DNA of 52,385 nucleotides from NCBI GenBank assembly GCA_002353585.1, contig DEJW01000003.1, forward strand, positions 1 through 52,385, in the 5' to 3' direction. This document shows, in pieces, positions 7,188-17,072 of the stretch. Under the pieces are notes generated by a model. That model was not told the DNA's origin, made no database searches, and was given only the letters and a program-made list of their open reading frames with translations. Position 1 is the stretch's first letter. Each line of letters opens with the position of its first letter. The position numbers and the translations under genes are program-made. The stretch is from Prevotellaceae bacterium UBA2738. GTDB taxonomy: Bacteria; Bacteroidota; Bacteroidia; Bacteroidales; Bacteroidaceae.

Positions 7188-8390
7188 ATGATTTCGTTAC
7201 CTGTGATTATAATGATAGCGGTGTTGCTAGTGTTTGCGCTGGTAGCCCCTCTGTGCACTCCTTTCTATCGTACCGACAAGGACAATCTGCCCCAACGAAA
7301 AGAGGATGAGGATGCCGAAGAGGAGGCTATACCAACACAGCCATTGTTTAAGGACAAACCAGTGTCAATAATAATCACGGTACATGATAACGCACATCAG
7401 TTGGAGAAGGTGATAGATTCTTTTCTGTCACAAGAATATAATGCAGACTATCAGGTGGTTATAATAATTGATGAAAATGATACTGCATCAGAAGATGTGC
7501 TGAAACTGAGAAGCGAAAACAAGCATCTCTACTACACCAAACTGCCAATATCATCACGCTATTTGAGTCGAAAGAAACTTGCCATAACGATAGGTATGAG
7601 GGCAGCGAAATATGACTGGTGTGTGATAACCAGTGTTTATTGCTACCCAACCTCAAATAAATGGCTTAGGAACTTTGCCCAGCACATTAGCGACGATAAC
7701 AATTTGGTGATAGGAATGACACCTTACGAGAAGGAGTCGCCAACATATTACAGATACGAACAGTTGCGCACGATGCTTTATCATCTGCGTTCGGCAGAGA
7801 ATGGTATGGCTTTCTCAACCAACCAAAGTCTGGTGGCACTGAAGAAGTCGGAGTTCTTTAAGGAGCAGGGTTTTGCAGGTTATCTGGAATACCAGCGTGC
7901 TGAGTATGAGCACTTAATTAATAAGTTTGCGCACAGAAACAGTACGGCAATTGCCATAGACCCCGATACGTGGCTGATATTCAGGGTGCCATCACAAAAA
8001 CAGTGGCGCTACCGTCACATGCATAGCATAGATTCATTCCCAGCTATGAAAAGACGTAGGTGGTTCAGGAGTTTGTTCCACTTCGACCTTATCGTGATGC
8101 ACATCTTCAATCTGCTGACAGCGGTAGCCGTAATCTGCGGACTGGTGAATATCATATTGGTAGAGGACGGACAGAAGGAAGGCTCTATACTCATGATAGC
8201 GGCAATGCTGCTATGGCTGCTTTCGCTAATCATACGTTGGTGCATATATGCCCCAGTATTGGCGGCTTTCGACAACGTAAAAGCACCACAGGCAATAGTG
8301 CTCGACTGGATGGTGTCTGGATACAACATGTTTATTCGCGTCTTGTATAAGGTTACAGACAAATATGATTTCATGACGCACAGACTTTAA
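7188..8390 (+). CDS. Membrane-anchored family 2 glycosyltransferase
   Basis: The 400-residue protein has an N-terminal membrane helix (SLPVIIMIAVLLVFALVAPL). A GT2-like domain follows, starting VSIIITVHDNAHQLEKVIDSFLSQEY, with an acidic motif IIIDENDTASEDV. Two or three hydrophobic segments near the C-terminus (LIVMHIFNLLTAVAVICGLV; ILMIAAMLLWLLSLI) place it in the inner membrane. Substrate unknown. It forms a tight pair with the next gene (11 bp), and such pairs often make cell-surface glycans. Confidence 0.8.
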   Translation: MISLPVIIMIAVLLVFALVAPLCTPFYRTDKDNLPQRKEDEDAEEEAIPTQPLFKDKPVSIIITVHDNAHQLEKVIDSFLSQEYNADYQVVIIIDENDTASEDVLKLRSENKHLYYTKLPISSRYLSRKKLAITIGMRAAKYDWCVITSVYCYPTSNKWLRNFAQHISDDNNLVIGMTPYEKESPTYYRYEQLRTMLYHLRSAENGMAFSTNQSLVALKKSEFFKEQGFAGYLEYQRAEYEHLINKFAHRNSTAIAIDPDTWLIFRVPSQKQWRYRHMHSIDSFPAMKRRRWFRSLFHFDLIVMHIFNLLTAVAVICGLVNIILVEDGQKEGSILMIAAMLLWLLSLIIRWCIYAPVLAAFDNVKAPQAIVLDWMVSGYNMFIRVLYKVTDKYDFMTHRL

Positions 8391-8401
8391 TAGAGAAGAA
8401 A

Positions 8402-9592
8402 GTGGCAAGTTTGAAAATATTGCATTACATACCTGACTTTTGGTCTTTGAATAATACCCAGGCACAGAAGATGTTGCGCCTGATAACCGCTGTGTCAAGA
8501 CAAACGGAATCGTATTTGGTAACATCATCACCTTTCACCAAAGAGATGGAGCAGCAGTTGAAAGATGTGTATAAACTTCAAATGGTGTATCTGCCCAAAC
8601 TCTCTACCAGCAATCCTCTCAGAATATACCATGCCTATAAGGTGATAAAGGAATGCCTGATGCAGTTGCAGCCAGACTTGGTGCATGTGCATGGTTCGTG
8701 GAATCCGTTACTGTTTGTAATGGAGCGCACAGCCAGAAGGAAAGGATATGTGACCTGTGTGTCAATCTACGGAGGAATGGCACCAGAGGTGCTCAACACG
8801 GAATTTTTCAAACACAGACTGTTGCCGCTGATTTTCTATCAGGCTCCACTCATACGTCATTCCACCTCGCTCATAGCACAAAACGAGAAAGAGTGGAAAG
8901 ACATCCGCAACCTGAACCTGAAGAAGCGTGTAGAGATATTACCGCAAGCATTATCAACGGAGGAAGGTGCTCAGGCATACACTCAGGCAATACTTGCCGC
9001 CTACCAGAAGGCTATAGACTCATCATACAAGAATTATATCACACCAGAAGAAGAGATGCTCGTGGAGCGCTGTCTTATCACAGCCACCACGATGGACGCT
9101 AAGTTTGTACCAAAAAGTTCAGCTGAGAACGGAGGAAATCAAGACAAACAGGCACTCTCATTCCGCAGAATATATTTCTATGCCTACGATGAGGATGTGC
9201 TAGACAAGGTGATGGAGGGTGCCAAAAGTCTGTCATACAACTTCCCTGAACCATCAAATATCGGTGAAATACCACGCTATGCAGACAGAAAGGCAAAGAA
9301 ACGTGGGGGAATAGAACAGTTGCAGTTGCCAGTCAGAAAACTGCATATAACAGACGAGAAAACTCTGGAATATAAAGTGATAACCTCATTACTGAGAGTG
9401 CAGAAAGAGGGTATTAAACGACTCACTCTGCGACATAAGGCAGAACTGTATAATATATTCCGTAACGATGATTTTGACGAGGGTATAGTAGGTGAGGAAC
9501 TGACACGTCTGCGTCTAAAGAGCTTCACTAAGAAGATACAGAAAATGTTGCATGAACTGTATAATATGCCTGTGGGATACGATATCTTTTAA
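8402..9592 (+). CDS. GT4-like glycosyltransferase (GTB fold, probable)
   Basis: The N-terminal half (KILHYIPDFWSLNNTQAQKML, DLVHVHGSWNPLLFVMERTARRKG, CVSIYGGMAPE) resembles the acceptor domain of GT4 enzymes. The usual C-terminal donor-binding EX7E region is not evident; the 396-residue chain instead ends in a charged, basic helical region. It could be a divergent or donor-domain-altered member. The start is a GTG at 8402, preceded by AGAGAAGAA as a likely ribosome site. It lies between the GT2 gene and fbp. Confidence 0.62.
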   Translation: MASLKILHYIPDFWSLNNTQAQKMLRLITAVSRQTESYLVTSSPFTKEMEQQLKDVYKLQMVYLPKLSTSNPLRIYHAYKVIKECLMQLQPDLVHVHGSWNPLLFVMERTARRKGYVTCVSIYGGMAPEVLNTEFFKHRLLPLIFYQAPLIRHSTSLIAQNEKEWKDIRNLNLKKRVEILPQALSTEEGAQAYTQAILAAYQKAIDSSYKNYITPEEEMLVERCLITATTMDAKFVPKSSAENGGNQDKQALSFRRIYFYAYDEDVLDKVMEGAKSLSYNFPEPSNIGEIPRYADRKAKKRGGIEQLQLPVRKLHITDEKTLEYKVITSLLRVQKEGIKRLTLRHKAELYNIFRNDDFDEGIVGEELTRLRLKSFTKKIQKMLHELYNMPVGYDIF

Positions 9593-9613
9593 CGGTAACC
9601 TTTAACCTATCTT

Positions 9614-11626
9614 ATGAACTACGATATAGAAAAAAACATACACTATCTGCAATTGCTGTCTAAGTCTTTTCCTAATGTAGCAACAGCGTCGAGCGAGATA
9701 ATCAACCTTTCAGCCATAATGAATTTGCCAAAGGGAACCGAGCATTTCCTGGCAGACATACATGGTGAGCATGAGGCATTCCTGCATGTGCTGAAGAATG
9801 CTTCAGGACGCATATCGCAGAAGGTGGACCAGATATTCGGCGAATATATGCCCCATCAGGCTAAGAAAGATTTGTGCACCCTGATATATTATCCTGAGCA
9901 GAAACTGGAACTGGTGAAAGCAGAATTTTCGCAGCATCAGTCGTCAGACGTGCAACTCTCAGAATGGTATCGCATGACCCTCTACCAACTGGTTGAAGTG
10001 TTTAGGGTTATATCATCAAAATACACCCGTTCTAAGATACGTAAGAACCTGCCTGAAGAATATAGCTATATACTCGAGGAACTGCTACAGGAACGCACAG
10101 AGGATGACAATAAGGCTGCTTACGTAAACAATATTATCGACACAATAATATCAACCGACTCGGCAGACGATTTTATCACGGCTTTGGCAAACGTGATACA
10201 ACGTCTGGCAATAGACCAGCTGCACCTGTTGGGTGATATATATGACAGAGGTCCAGGTGCTCACATCATCATGGACAAACTGATGAACTATCACTCATGG
10301 GATATCCAGTGGGGTAACCATGATATACTGTGGATGGGAGCCTGTGCAGGAAATGATGCCTGCATCTGTAACGTAATCAGACTGTCTCTGCGCTATGCCA
10401 ACCTTATGACCTTGGAAGACGGTTACGGCATCAACCTCATGCCACTTGCCACATTCGCTATGGAGACATACGGCAACGACCCTTGTGAGGCTTTCAAACC
10501 ACGACTCAACAGCGAAAACAAAGACCGTTTTGACGAGAAGACCTTGCGCCTTATGGCTATGATGCACAAGGCTATCTCGGTGTTGCAGTTTAAGGCTGAG
10601 GCACAACTCATAAAACGTAATCCAGTATGGAAGATGGATGACCGTTGTATGTTCTCACGTGTAGATTTTAACGACGGTACATGTGACATAGACGGCAAGA
10701 GATACAAGATGCTCGACATGAATTTTCCAACCGTCAACCCAGCAAATCCAGATGTATTCACAAAAGAGGAAGAACTGTTGATGGCGAAGTTGCACCACTC
10801 ATTTAGAGTATCTGAGAAATTACAGCGACACATACGCACCATACTCTCTCACGGATGTATGTATGCCATATACAATGATAACCTGCTGTTTCACGCTTCA
10901 GTACCGCTCAATGAAGACGGAACCCTGAAAGAGGTGGAGATTATGCCTGGAGTCTTCGCATCAGGTCATGTGCTGATGCATAGAATAGGAATGCTGGTGC
11001 GTTCAGCCTTCGCCAACGATACTCCACAAGAAGAAAAAGACTATGCCCGTGACTATTTCCTCTATCTATGGTGTGGTAAGGATTCATGTCTTTTTGATAA
11101 ATCAAAGATGGCAACATTTGAGCGCTATTTCTTAGCCGAGAAGGAGACCCATGAGGAGAAGAAAGGTTACTTCTTCCAGTTGCGTGGCAACGAGGCAACA
11201 GCCGAGAAAATGGCAAATACCATACTTGATGCCTTCGGGGTTAAGGGTGAGAACCGTCACATAATAAACGGTCACGTGCCAGTTCACGTAAAGAAGGGTG
11301 AGAGCCCGATAAAAGCCAACGGCAAGATAATGGTTATAGACGGAGGTTTCTCTGAGCCTTACCATAAGGAGACAGGTATTGCGGGTTATACGTTGGTTTA
11401 CCACTCAAGAGAGTTTGAACTCGTTCAGCATGAACCATTTACGAATATAGAGGATGCTGTGCGTGAGGGACGCGATATTAAGTCGAAGACCCAGATTGTG
11501 GCAACCACAGGACGCAGACTACTTGTGGCAGACACAGACAGAGGACGAGAACTGAAGAAGCAGGTTGACGACCTCAGGATGCTGCTTTATGCTTATCGTC
11601 ATGGTTTTATAAAAGAGGTAAAATAA
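9614..11626 (+). CDS. fbp: Class III fructose-1,6-bisphosphatase
   Basis: This gluconeogenic phosphatase removes the C1 phosphate of fructose 1,6-bisphosphate. The 670-residue size and opening MNYDIEKNIHYLQLLSKSFP are typical of the class III family. Metallophosphoesterase motifs are spread along the chain: HFLADIHGEHEAF, LLGDIYDRGPGAH, QWGNHDILWMGACAGN, and later NGHVPVHVKKGE with VIDGGFSEPYH. The family is common in Firmicutes and Bacteroidetes and unrelated to class I/II enzymes. Confidence 0.93.
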   Translation: MNYDIEKNIHYLQLLSKSFPNVATASSEIINLSAIMNLPKGTEHFLADIHGEHEAFLHVLKNASGRISQKVDQIFGEYMPHQAKKDLCTLIYYPEQKLELVKAEFSQHQSSDVQLSEWYRMTLYQLVEVFRVISSKYTRSKIRKNLPEEYSYILEELLQERTEDDNKAAYVNNIIDTIISTDSADDFITALANVIQRLAIDQLHLLGDIYDRGPGAHIIMDKLMNYHSWDIQWGNHDILWMGACAGNDACICNVIRLSLRYANLMTLEDGYGINLMPLATFAMETYGNDPCEAFKPRLNSENKDRFDEKTLRLMAMMHKAISVLQFKAEAQLIKRNPVWKMDDRCMFSRVDFNDGTCDIDGKRYKMLDMNFPTVNPANPDVFTKEEELLMAKLHHSFRVSEKLQRHIRTILSHGCMYAIYNDNLLFHASVPLNEDGTLKEVEIMPGVFASGHVLMHRIGMLVRSAFANDTPQEEKDYARDYFLYLWCGKDSCLFDKSKMATFERYFLAEKETHEEKKGYFFQLRGNEATAEKMANTILDAFGVKGENRHIINGHVPVHVKKGESPIKANGKIMVIDGGFSEPYHKETGIAGYTLVYHSREFELVQHEPFTNIEDAVREGRDIKSKTQIVATTGRRLLVADTDRGRELKKQVDDLRMLLYAYRHGFIKEVK

Positions 11627-11648
11627 TCATCAGCAGTTAGTAAAGGCA

Positions 11649-11909
11649 ATGAACCAAGAGTTTATTTTTCAATATATCCTGACTCTTTCCACCATAGTAC
11701 TTATACCACTGTTGCTATGGATGGGCAAGAAACGTGATATGCGTAAGATAACGTATGCAGTCTTTGTCATGCTTATAATGGCTGATATAGCTGCCTATTT
11801 TCTTTTAGGAGAGTTGGCTACCTACTTCTATCTTGCAGCGATAACTGCGATATCACTCCTTTTTGTAAGAAAAGACAAACAGGTTCCTGAGCAACAAACA
11901 ACAGAGTAA
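11649..11909 (+). CDS. Small three-helix membrane protein, unknown
   Basis: The 86 residues hold three hydrophobic stretches (FQYILTLSTIVLIPLLLWM, ITYAVFVMLIMADIAAYFLL, TYFYLAAITAISLLFV) with a short basic loop GKKRDMRK between the first two and a polar tail. The gene sits 22 bp after fbp and 4 bp before the acetyltransferase, so it is probably co-transcribed. No function is recognised. Confidence 0.6.
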   Translation: MNQEFIFQYILTLSTIVLIPLLLWMGKKRDMRKITYAVFVMLIMADIAAYFLLGELATYFYLAAITAISLLFVRKDKQVPEQQTTE

Positions 11910-11913
11910 ACGG

Positions 11914-12408
11914 ATGACCTTAAGAGCACTTGAACCACAAGACTTAGAACTTCTCTATACGATAGAAAACGATAGGGAACAATGGCAGGTTGCTGACACC
12001 AATGCGCCATATAGTCGTTATGACTTAGAAAACTACATACTGAGTCAGCAGCACGACGTATATGCAGACAAGCAACTGAGGTTGGTGGTGTGCGATGATA
12101 AGGGCAGTGGAGTAGGACTTGTTGATTTGTTTAATTTCTCTCCAGCAAACAAGAGGGCAGAACTTGGTCTTGCCATACTGAAATCAGAACGCGGCAAGGG
12201 TTATGCTAATAAGGCTTTACAACTGATGAGCGAATATGCTAAGAAAACGCTTCATCTACATCAGATATATTGTATAGTACCTGAAGATAATGAGGTGTCA
12301 CTCGCTATGCTTCATACTGCTTCCTTTATTGATGATACCTTGCTTAAAGAATGGCTAGCAACGCCAGAAGGTTACAAGAATTGTTACATTTTGTTCAAAT
12401 ACCTCTAA
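11914..12408 (+). CDS. GNAT-family acetyltransferase (RimJ/SpeG-like)
   Basis: The 164-residue protein has a GNAT fold layout: TLRALEPQDLELLYTIEND at the start, ELGLAILKSERGKGYANKAL as the acetyl-CoA loop (R/Q-x-x-G-x-G/A type), and LHQIYCIVPEDNEVSLAMLHTASF near the end. It resembles N-acyltransferases acting on polyamines or ribosomal protein N-termini; the substrate cannot be assigned. It is convergent with truA, 12 bp apart. Confidence 0.78.
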   Translation: MTLRALEPQDLELLYTIENDREQWQVADTNAPYSRYDLENYILSQQHDVYADKQLRLVVCDDKGSGVGLVDLFNFSPANKRAELGLAILKSERGKGYANKALQLMSEYAKKTLHLHQIYCIVPEDNEVSLAMLHTASFIDDTLLKEWLATPEGYKNCYILFKYL

Positions 12409-12420
12409 CCACTAACTCCC

Positions 12421-13152
12421 TTAATATTCTATCCTTTCCAAAAACAGGGCATTAGCTGGCATCGATTCACCAGCCATAGTGCGCTTTTTCCCTTCTATCA
12501 CGTTACGGAAATCATCAAGTGACAAACGGTGCCTGCCAACCTCGACGAGGGTACCCACAACGGCTCTCACCATATTGCGAAGAAAACGGTTCGCCTTAAT
12601 ACGGAAATAATAACATCCCTCATCATCATCCTTTATCCACTTTGCTTCAATAATATTGCAAAGTGTCGTCTTTACATCTGTATGGCTTTTGCAGAATGAC
12701 GCAAAATCCTTGTATTCCATAAGTATCTCAGCAGCCTGATTCATCAATTCAAAATCAAGGTCATAATGACACAGCCAGGTATATTGACGGTTGAATGGGT
12801 TGCGCTTGGTTGAGATATAATAATGATATGTACGCGAAGTAGCTGAGAAGCGGGCATGCATATCGTCAGCCACCTGTTCTATTTTGTATATGCAGATATC
12901 TGGTGGCATCATGCGATTGAGACGATAGCACAACTGTTCCGTGTCGCACCCATCCTCAAAATCAAAGTGTGCCACCATGTGACGTGCATGCACTCCAGCG
13001 TCTGTTCTTCCTGCTCCAACTATGTCTATAGGCTGGCGCAACAGGGTAGAGAGACGCAGTTCTATCTCGCCCTCCACACTTATTCCGTTGGGTTGTATCT
13101 GCCATCCGTGATAGCGTGTTCCGTCGTATGCCAGGTGTATGAAATATCTCAT
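12421..13152 (-). CDS. truA: tRNA pseudouridine synthase A
   Basis: TruA makes pseudouridine at tRNA positions 38-40. The 243-residue protein begins RYFIHLAYDGTRYHGWQIQPN and has the catalytic aspartate in GAGRTDAGVHARHMVAHF. It ends with the family motif FLRNMVRAVVGTLVEVG. It is divergent from thrA. A possible -7 element TACTTTTG (minus strand, 13168-13161) lies just upstream of the start. Confidence 0.94.
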   Translation of the reverse strand: MRYFIHLAYDGTRYHGWQIQPNGISVEGEIELRLSTLLRQPIDIVGAGRTDAGVHARHMVAHFDFEDGCDTEQLCYRLNRMMPPDICIYKIEQVADDMHARFSATSRTYHYYISTKRNPFNRQYTWLCHYDLDFELMNQAAEILMEYKDFASFCKSHTDVKTTLCNIIEAKWIKDDDEGCYYFRIKANRFLRNMVRAVVGTLVEVGRHRLSLDDFRNVIEGKKRTMAGESMPANALFLERIEY

Positions 13153-13190
13153 ATTCTGTGCAAAAGTATAAAAAAGTTTTTATTTTAGTC

Positions 13191-13219
13191 TTTGTTTTCG
13201 TTTATTTTTAGTAATTTTG
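13191..13219 (+). promoter_or_regulatory. Promoter of the threonine operon
   Basis: TTTG at 13191-13194 and TAATTTTG at 13212-13219 are separated by 17 bp. The leader to the thrA ATG (13317) is nearly 100 nt. It holds the CCCC...GGGG pair around 13251-13267, a 10-bp palindrome ATGGCGCCAT (13291-13300) and a 9-codon upstream frame overlapping the start. Confidence 0.6.
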
Positions 13220-13316
13220 CCACTGATTTTTGTATAAAGGTCAAAGTTAACCCCACTTGTGACGGGGAATTTTAATCATCAAAAAGCGGCATGGCGCCAT
13301 CCATGTGTTATTATTT

Positions 13317-15767
13317 ATGAAAGTACTTAAGTTTGGCGGAACGAGTGTCGGTTCCGTAGAAAGCATCTTAAGCCTCAAGCAGATTGTAGAGAATGAGGCA
13401 AAAGAACAACCCCTTGTAGTAGTAGTAAGTGCCCTTGGCGGCATAACAGATAAACTTATTCAGACCAGTCAGTTGGCTTTGGCTGGTAATGAAGCTTATC
13501 GTGACGAGTTTGAGCGCATTGTTGACCGTCACCATAAGATGATAGACACAATAATTACAGATAAGGCTGACCGTGAGAGACTCTTTAACACCGTCGATGC
13601 TCTGTTGGAGCAGTTGCGCTCCATCTATTTCGGAGTATATCTCATTCACGACCTTTCCGAGAAGACTCAGGATGCCATCGTGGCTTATGGCGAACGTCTG
13701 TCGTCAAACATAGTGGCTACCCTCATCAAGGGTGCCAAGTGGTTTGACTCACGTGATTTTATTAAGACTCAGAAGAATCAGTATGGCAAGCACGCCCTCA
13801 GTGTTGATCTTACCAACCAGCTGGTGAAAGATACATTCAGCGAACTGCCTCGCATATCCCTCGTTCCAGGTTTTATCTCTAAAGATGCTGAAACTGGCGA
13901 AACAACCAATCTGGGCAGAGGTGGTTCTGACTATACCGCTGCCATCATAGCAGCAGCTCTTGACGCTTCGGTGCTTGAGATATGGACCGATGTCGATGGC
14001 TTCATGACTGCCGACCCTCGCGTCATAAGCAGCGCTTATCCTATCAGAGAACTTTCCTACGTAGAGGCTATGGAGCTCTGCAACTTCGGAGCTAAGGTCA
14101 TCTATCCCCCCACGATTTACCCTGTCTGCATCAAGAATATTCCTATTAAGGTGAAGAACACCTTCAACCCCAGTGCTGAGGGAACGGTGATAAAGGAGAA
14201 GATAGAGGGCGACCACAAGCCCATCAAGGGTATTTCATCCATCAACGGCACAGCTCTCATCACTGTAACGGGTCTGTCTATGGTGGGTGTGATAGGTGTG
14301 AACCAGCGCATCTTTACCACTCTTGCTGAGAGCGGAATATCTGTCTTCATGGTCTCTCAGGCTTCATCTGAGAACTCTACTTCAATAGGTGTCAGGGAGG
14401 ATGATGTAGAAGAGGCAGTAAGAGTGCTCAATGAGGAGTTTGCCAAAGAGATAAAGACTGGTGCAATGTTCCCTATGAGTGCTGAAACTGGTCTTGCCAC
14501 CATAGCCATTGTGGGTGAAAATATGAAGAGAACCACAGGTATAGCAGGTAAGCTTTTTGGCACACTCGGTCGCTCTGGTATCTCAGTAATAGCTTGTGCA
14601 CAGGGAGCATCTGAGACCAATATCTCGTTTGTCGTTAAGAGCATGTATCTGCGAAAGTCACTCAATGTGATTCACGACTCCTTCTTCCTTTCCGAATATA
14701 AGGTGCTCAACCTTTTTATCTGTGGAGTTGGAACCGTTGGTGCTAAACTCATAGAACAGATTCGCGACCAGTATGAGACGCTGAAGATTGAGTCACGTTT
14801 GTTACTTAATGTGGTGGGTGTGGCTTCGTCAAAGAAGGCTATTTTCTCTCGTGACGGCATCAATCTTGACACATATAAGGAACAGTTGGCTGCCAGCGAA
14901 CCAAGCGATTCGCGCAAACTCCTTCAGGGCATCATTGATATGAATATCTTCAATTCTGTGTTTGTGGACTGTACGGCATCTAAGGACGTGGCTATGCTCT
15001 ACCAGTCTCTGTTGGAACATAATGTCAACGTGGTGGCTGCCAACAAGATTGCTGCATCAGGCAATTATGAGTCTTATCAGAAACTGAAGGAAACAGCTCT
15101 TAAGGCTGGAGTGAAGTTCCGCTTCGAGACAAATGTAGGTGCAGGATTGCCTATAATAGGCACTATAAACGACCTCAAGAATTCTGGCGATAAGATACTG
15201 AAGATTGAGGCAGTATTGAGTGGCACGCTTAACTATATATTCAATGCTCTGGCTGAAGACTGTCCGCTCTCTCAGGCTGTCCGTCAGGCTAAGGAACTCG
15301 GTTTCTCTGAGCCCGATCCACGTATCGACCTCAGCGGTATGGATGTGGTACGCAAACTCGTTATTCTCACTCGTGAAGCTGGCTATCGTATAGAGCAGGC
15401 TGATGTGGAGAAGAATCTCTTCATTCCTGACGACTATTTCGAGGGCGATGTGGATGCCTTTTGGAAAAAACTACCACGACTCGACGCTGAGTTTGAGGAA
15501 AATCGCAAGAAACTCAAGGCAAAGAACTGCCGTCAGCGTTTTGTAGCTAAGATGGAGGTTGTGGGCGACAAGGTCAAGGCAAGTGTAGGTCTGCAGGACA
15601 TTCCTCTCAACCACTCATTCTATGAGCTTGAGGGTAGCAATAATATCGTAACCCTTTCCACTGAGCGTTACAAGGAATATCCAATGCTCATACAGGGCTT
15701 TGGTGCAGGAGCCTCAGTTACCGCTGCGGGCGTATTTGCTAATGTCCTGAGCATCGCGAATATCTAA
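13317..15767 (+). CDS. thrA: Bifunctional aspartate kinase / homoserine dehydrogenase
   Basis: The protein does the first and third steps from aspartate to threonine. The kinase half opens MKVLKFGGTSVGSVESI and has RGGSDYTAAI. ACT segments in the middle (about 310-455) bind the feedback effector. The dehydrogenase half starts about residue 464 with the NAD(P) loop LFICGVGTVGAKL and has NVGAGLPIIGTI and LSGTLNYIFN. At 816 residues it is the usual length. ATG 13317 is chosen by homology; a GTG at 13305 is in frame. It heads the thrA-apgM-thrC operon. Confidence 0.95.
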   Translation: MKVLKFGGTSVGSVESILSLKQIVENEAKEQPLVVVVSALGGITDKLIQTSQLALAGNEAYRDEFERIVDRHHKMIDTIITDKADRERLFNTVDALLEQLRSIYFGVYLIHDLSEKTQDAIVAYGERLSSNIVATLIKGAKWFDSRDFIKTQKNQYGKHALSVDLTNQLVKDTFSELPRISLVPGFISKDAETGETTNLGRGGSDYTAAIIAAALDASVLEIWTDVDGFMTADPRVISSAYPIRELSYVEAMELCNFGAKVIYPPTIYPVCIKNIPIKVKNTFNPSAEGTVIKEKIEGDHKPIKGISSINGTALITVTGLSMVGVIGVNQRIFTTLAESGISVFMVSQASSENSTSIGVREDDVEEAVRVLNEEFAKEIKTGAMFPMSAETGLATIAIVGENMKRTTGIAGKLFGTLGRSGISVIACAQGASETNISFVVKSMYLRKSLNVIHDSFFLSEYKVLNLFICGVGTVGAKLIEQIRDQYETLKIESRLLLNVVGVASSKKAIFSRDGINLDTYKEQLAASEPSDSRKLLQGIIDMNIFNSVFVDCTASKDVAMLYQSLLEHNVNVVAANKIAASGNYESYQKLKETALKAGVKFRFETNVGAGLPIIGTINDLKNSGDKILKIEAVLSGTLNYIFNALAEDCPLSQAVRQAKELGFSEPDPRIDLSGMDVVRKLVILTREAGYRIEQADVEKNLFIPDDYFEGDVDAFWKKLPRLDAEFEENRKKLKAKNCRQRFVAKMEVVGDKVKASVGLQDIPLNHSFYELEGSNNIVTLSTERYKEYPMLIQGFGAGASVTAAGVFANVLSIANI

Positions 15768-15774
15768 AAGTTCA

Positions 15775-15808
15775 GCCACCGTTCCCCTCGCATCAGCGAG
15801 GAGGTGGC
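15775..15808 (+). other. Nested hairpin in the thrA-apgM spacer
   Basis: GCCACC (15775-15780) pairs with GGTGGC (15803-15808), and inside it CCTCGC (15786-15791) pairs with GCGAGG (15796-15801) around an ATCA loop. No T-run follows, so it is more likely an mRNA-stability or processing element than a terminator. Confidence 0.6.
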
Positions 15809-15827
15809 GTAACAATACGACTAAACA

Positions 15828-17072
15828 ATGAAGACAATAATAATCTTGGGTGACGGCATGGCCGATAACCCGATAGAGAAATTAGGCGGCAAGACTCCAC
15901 TGCAGTTTGCCAAGACTCCTTATATGGATATGCTTGCCAAGAAGGGTAGGACGGGCAGACTTGTCACCGTGCCTGAAGGCTACACACCGGGTTCGGAGGT
16001 TGCTAACACAGCCATATTAGGCTACGACCTCGATAAGGTGTATGAGGGTCGCGGACCTCTTGAGGCTGCATCTATAGGTTATGATATGGATAGTCTCGAC
16101 CTCGCCTTGCGTTGCAATATCATCTGTGTGCGTGAAGACGGCACCATCAAGACTCATAATGGTGGCAACCTGCAGACCGAAGATGCCAAACCGCTCGTGG
16201 CTCTGCTTAATGAGAAATTGGGTTCTGACAAGGTGAAGTGGGTGTGTGGCATTCAGTATCGTCATCTGCTCATCATTAAGGGTGGTTCCAAGCATATCGT
16301 CTGTGCTCCGCCTCATGATCATCCTAACGAACAGTGGCGTCCGCTGCTCGTAAAACCTGAAGAGGGTATGGAGAATTTTCACGAAGAGGGTAGGATGACA
16401 CCACAGGAAACTGCTGACCTGCTCAACGATCTCATACTTAAGTCTGTTGATGTGCTGGCTCAGGCTCCTCTCAATATAGAACGTAAGAAGCAGGGTGCCG
16501 ACCTCGCCAACATCATTTGGCCATGGAGTGGTGGGTATCGTCCTGCTATGCAGACTCTCATGGAGCAGTATCCTCAGGTCAAGACAGGTGCTGTTGTGAG
16601 TGCAGTCGACCTTATTCAGGGTATAGGCAAATATGCTGGTCTCGACATCGTAAAGGTTGAAGGTGCTACAGGTTTGTGGAACACCAACTATGAGGGTAAG
16701 ACGCAGGCTGCTCTCAATAACCTCAAGCATAAGGATTTCGTCTTCCTCCATGTTGAGGCAAGTGACGAGGCTGGTCATGATGGCGATATAGACCTCAAGG
16801 TCAAGACTATCGAGAATCTCGACTCCCGAATGATAGGTCCTATCTACGAGGAAGTAAGCAAATGGTCTGAGCCAGTGTGCATTGCCATACTTCCTGACCA
16901 CTACACCCCCGTAGAGCTTCGCGTGCACGTGGGCGAGCCTGTACCTTTTATAATATATTATCCTGGCATCACCCCCGATGTGGTGCAATCCTATGACGAA
17001 TTCACCTGTGTTGGTGGTGGCTATGGCATCCTCCGACTTCAGGAATTTATGCAAACACTAATGGCCCTTTAA
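15828..17072 (+). CDS. ApgM-type phosphotransferase, likely homoserine kinase
   Basis: The 414-residue protein belongs to the alkaline-phosphatase superfamily branch of archaeal-type cofactor-independent phosphoglycerate mutases. Visible motifs are IILGDGMADNPI (metal Asp), the nucleophile region PGSEVANTAILGYD, VEASDEAGHDGD, and ILPDHYTPV. It lies between thrA and thrC, and no GHMP-type thrB is present, so it most likely performs the missing homoserine phosphorylation; a family of this type is catalogued as proposed homoserine kinase (TIGR02535). Position supports this strongly, but the substrate is inferred. Confidence 0.82.
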   Translation: MKTIIILGDGMADNPIEKLGGKTPLQFAKTPYMDMLAKKGRTGRLVTVPEGYTPGSEVANTAILGYDLDKVYEGRGPLEAASIGYDMDSLDLALRCNIICVREDGTIKTHNGGNLQTEDAKPLVALLNEKLGSDKVKWVCGIQYRHLLIIKGGSKHIVCAPPHDHPNEQWRPLLVKPEEGMENFHEEGRMTPQETADLLNDLILKSVDVLAQAPLNIERKKQGADLANIIWPWSGGYRPAMQTLMEQYPQVKTGAVVSAVDLIQGIGKYAGLDIVKVEGATGLWNTNYEGKTQAALNNLKHKDFVFLHVEASDEAGHDGDIDLKVKTIENLDSRMIGPIYEEVSKWSEPVCIAILPDHYTPVELRVHVGEPVPFIIYYPGITPDVVQSYDEFTCVGGGYGILRLQEFMQTLMAL

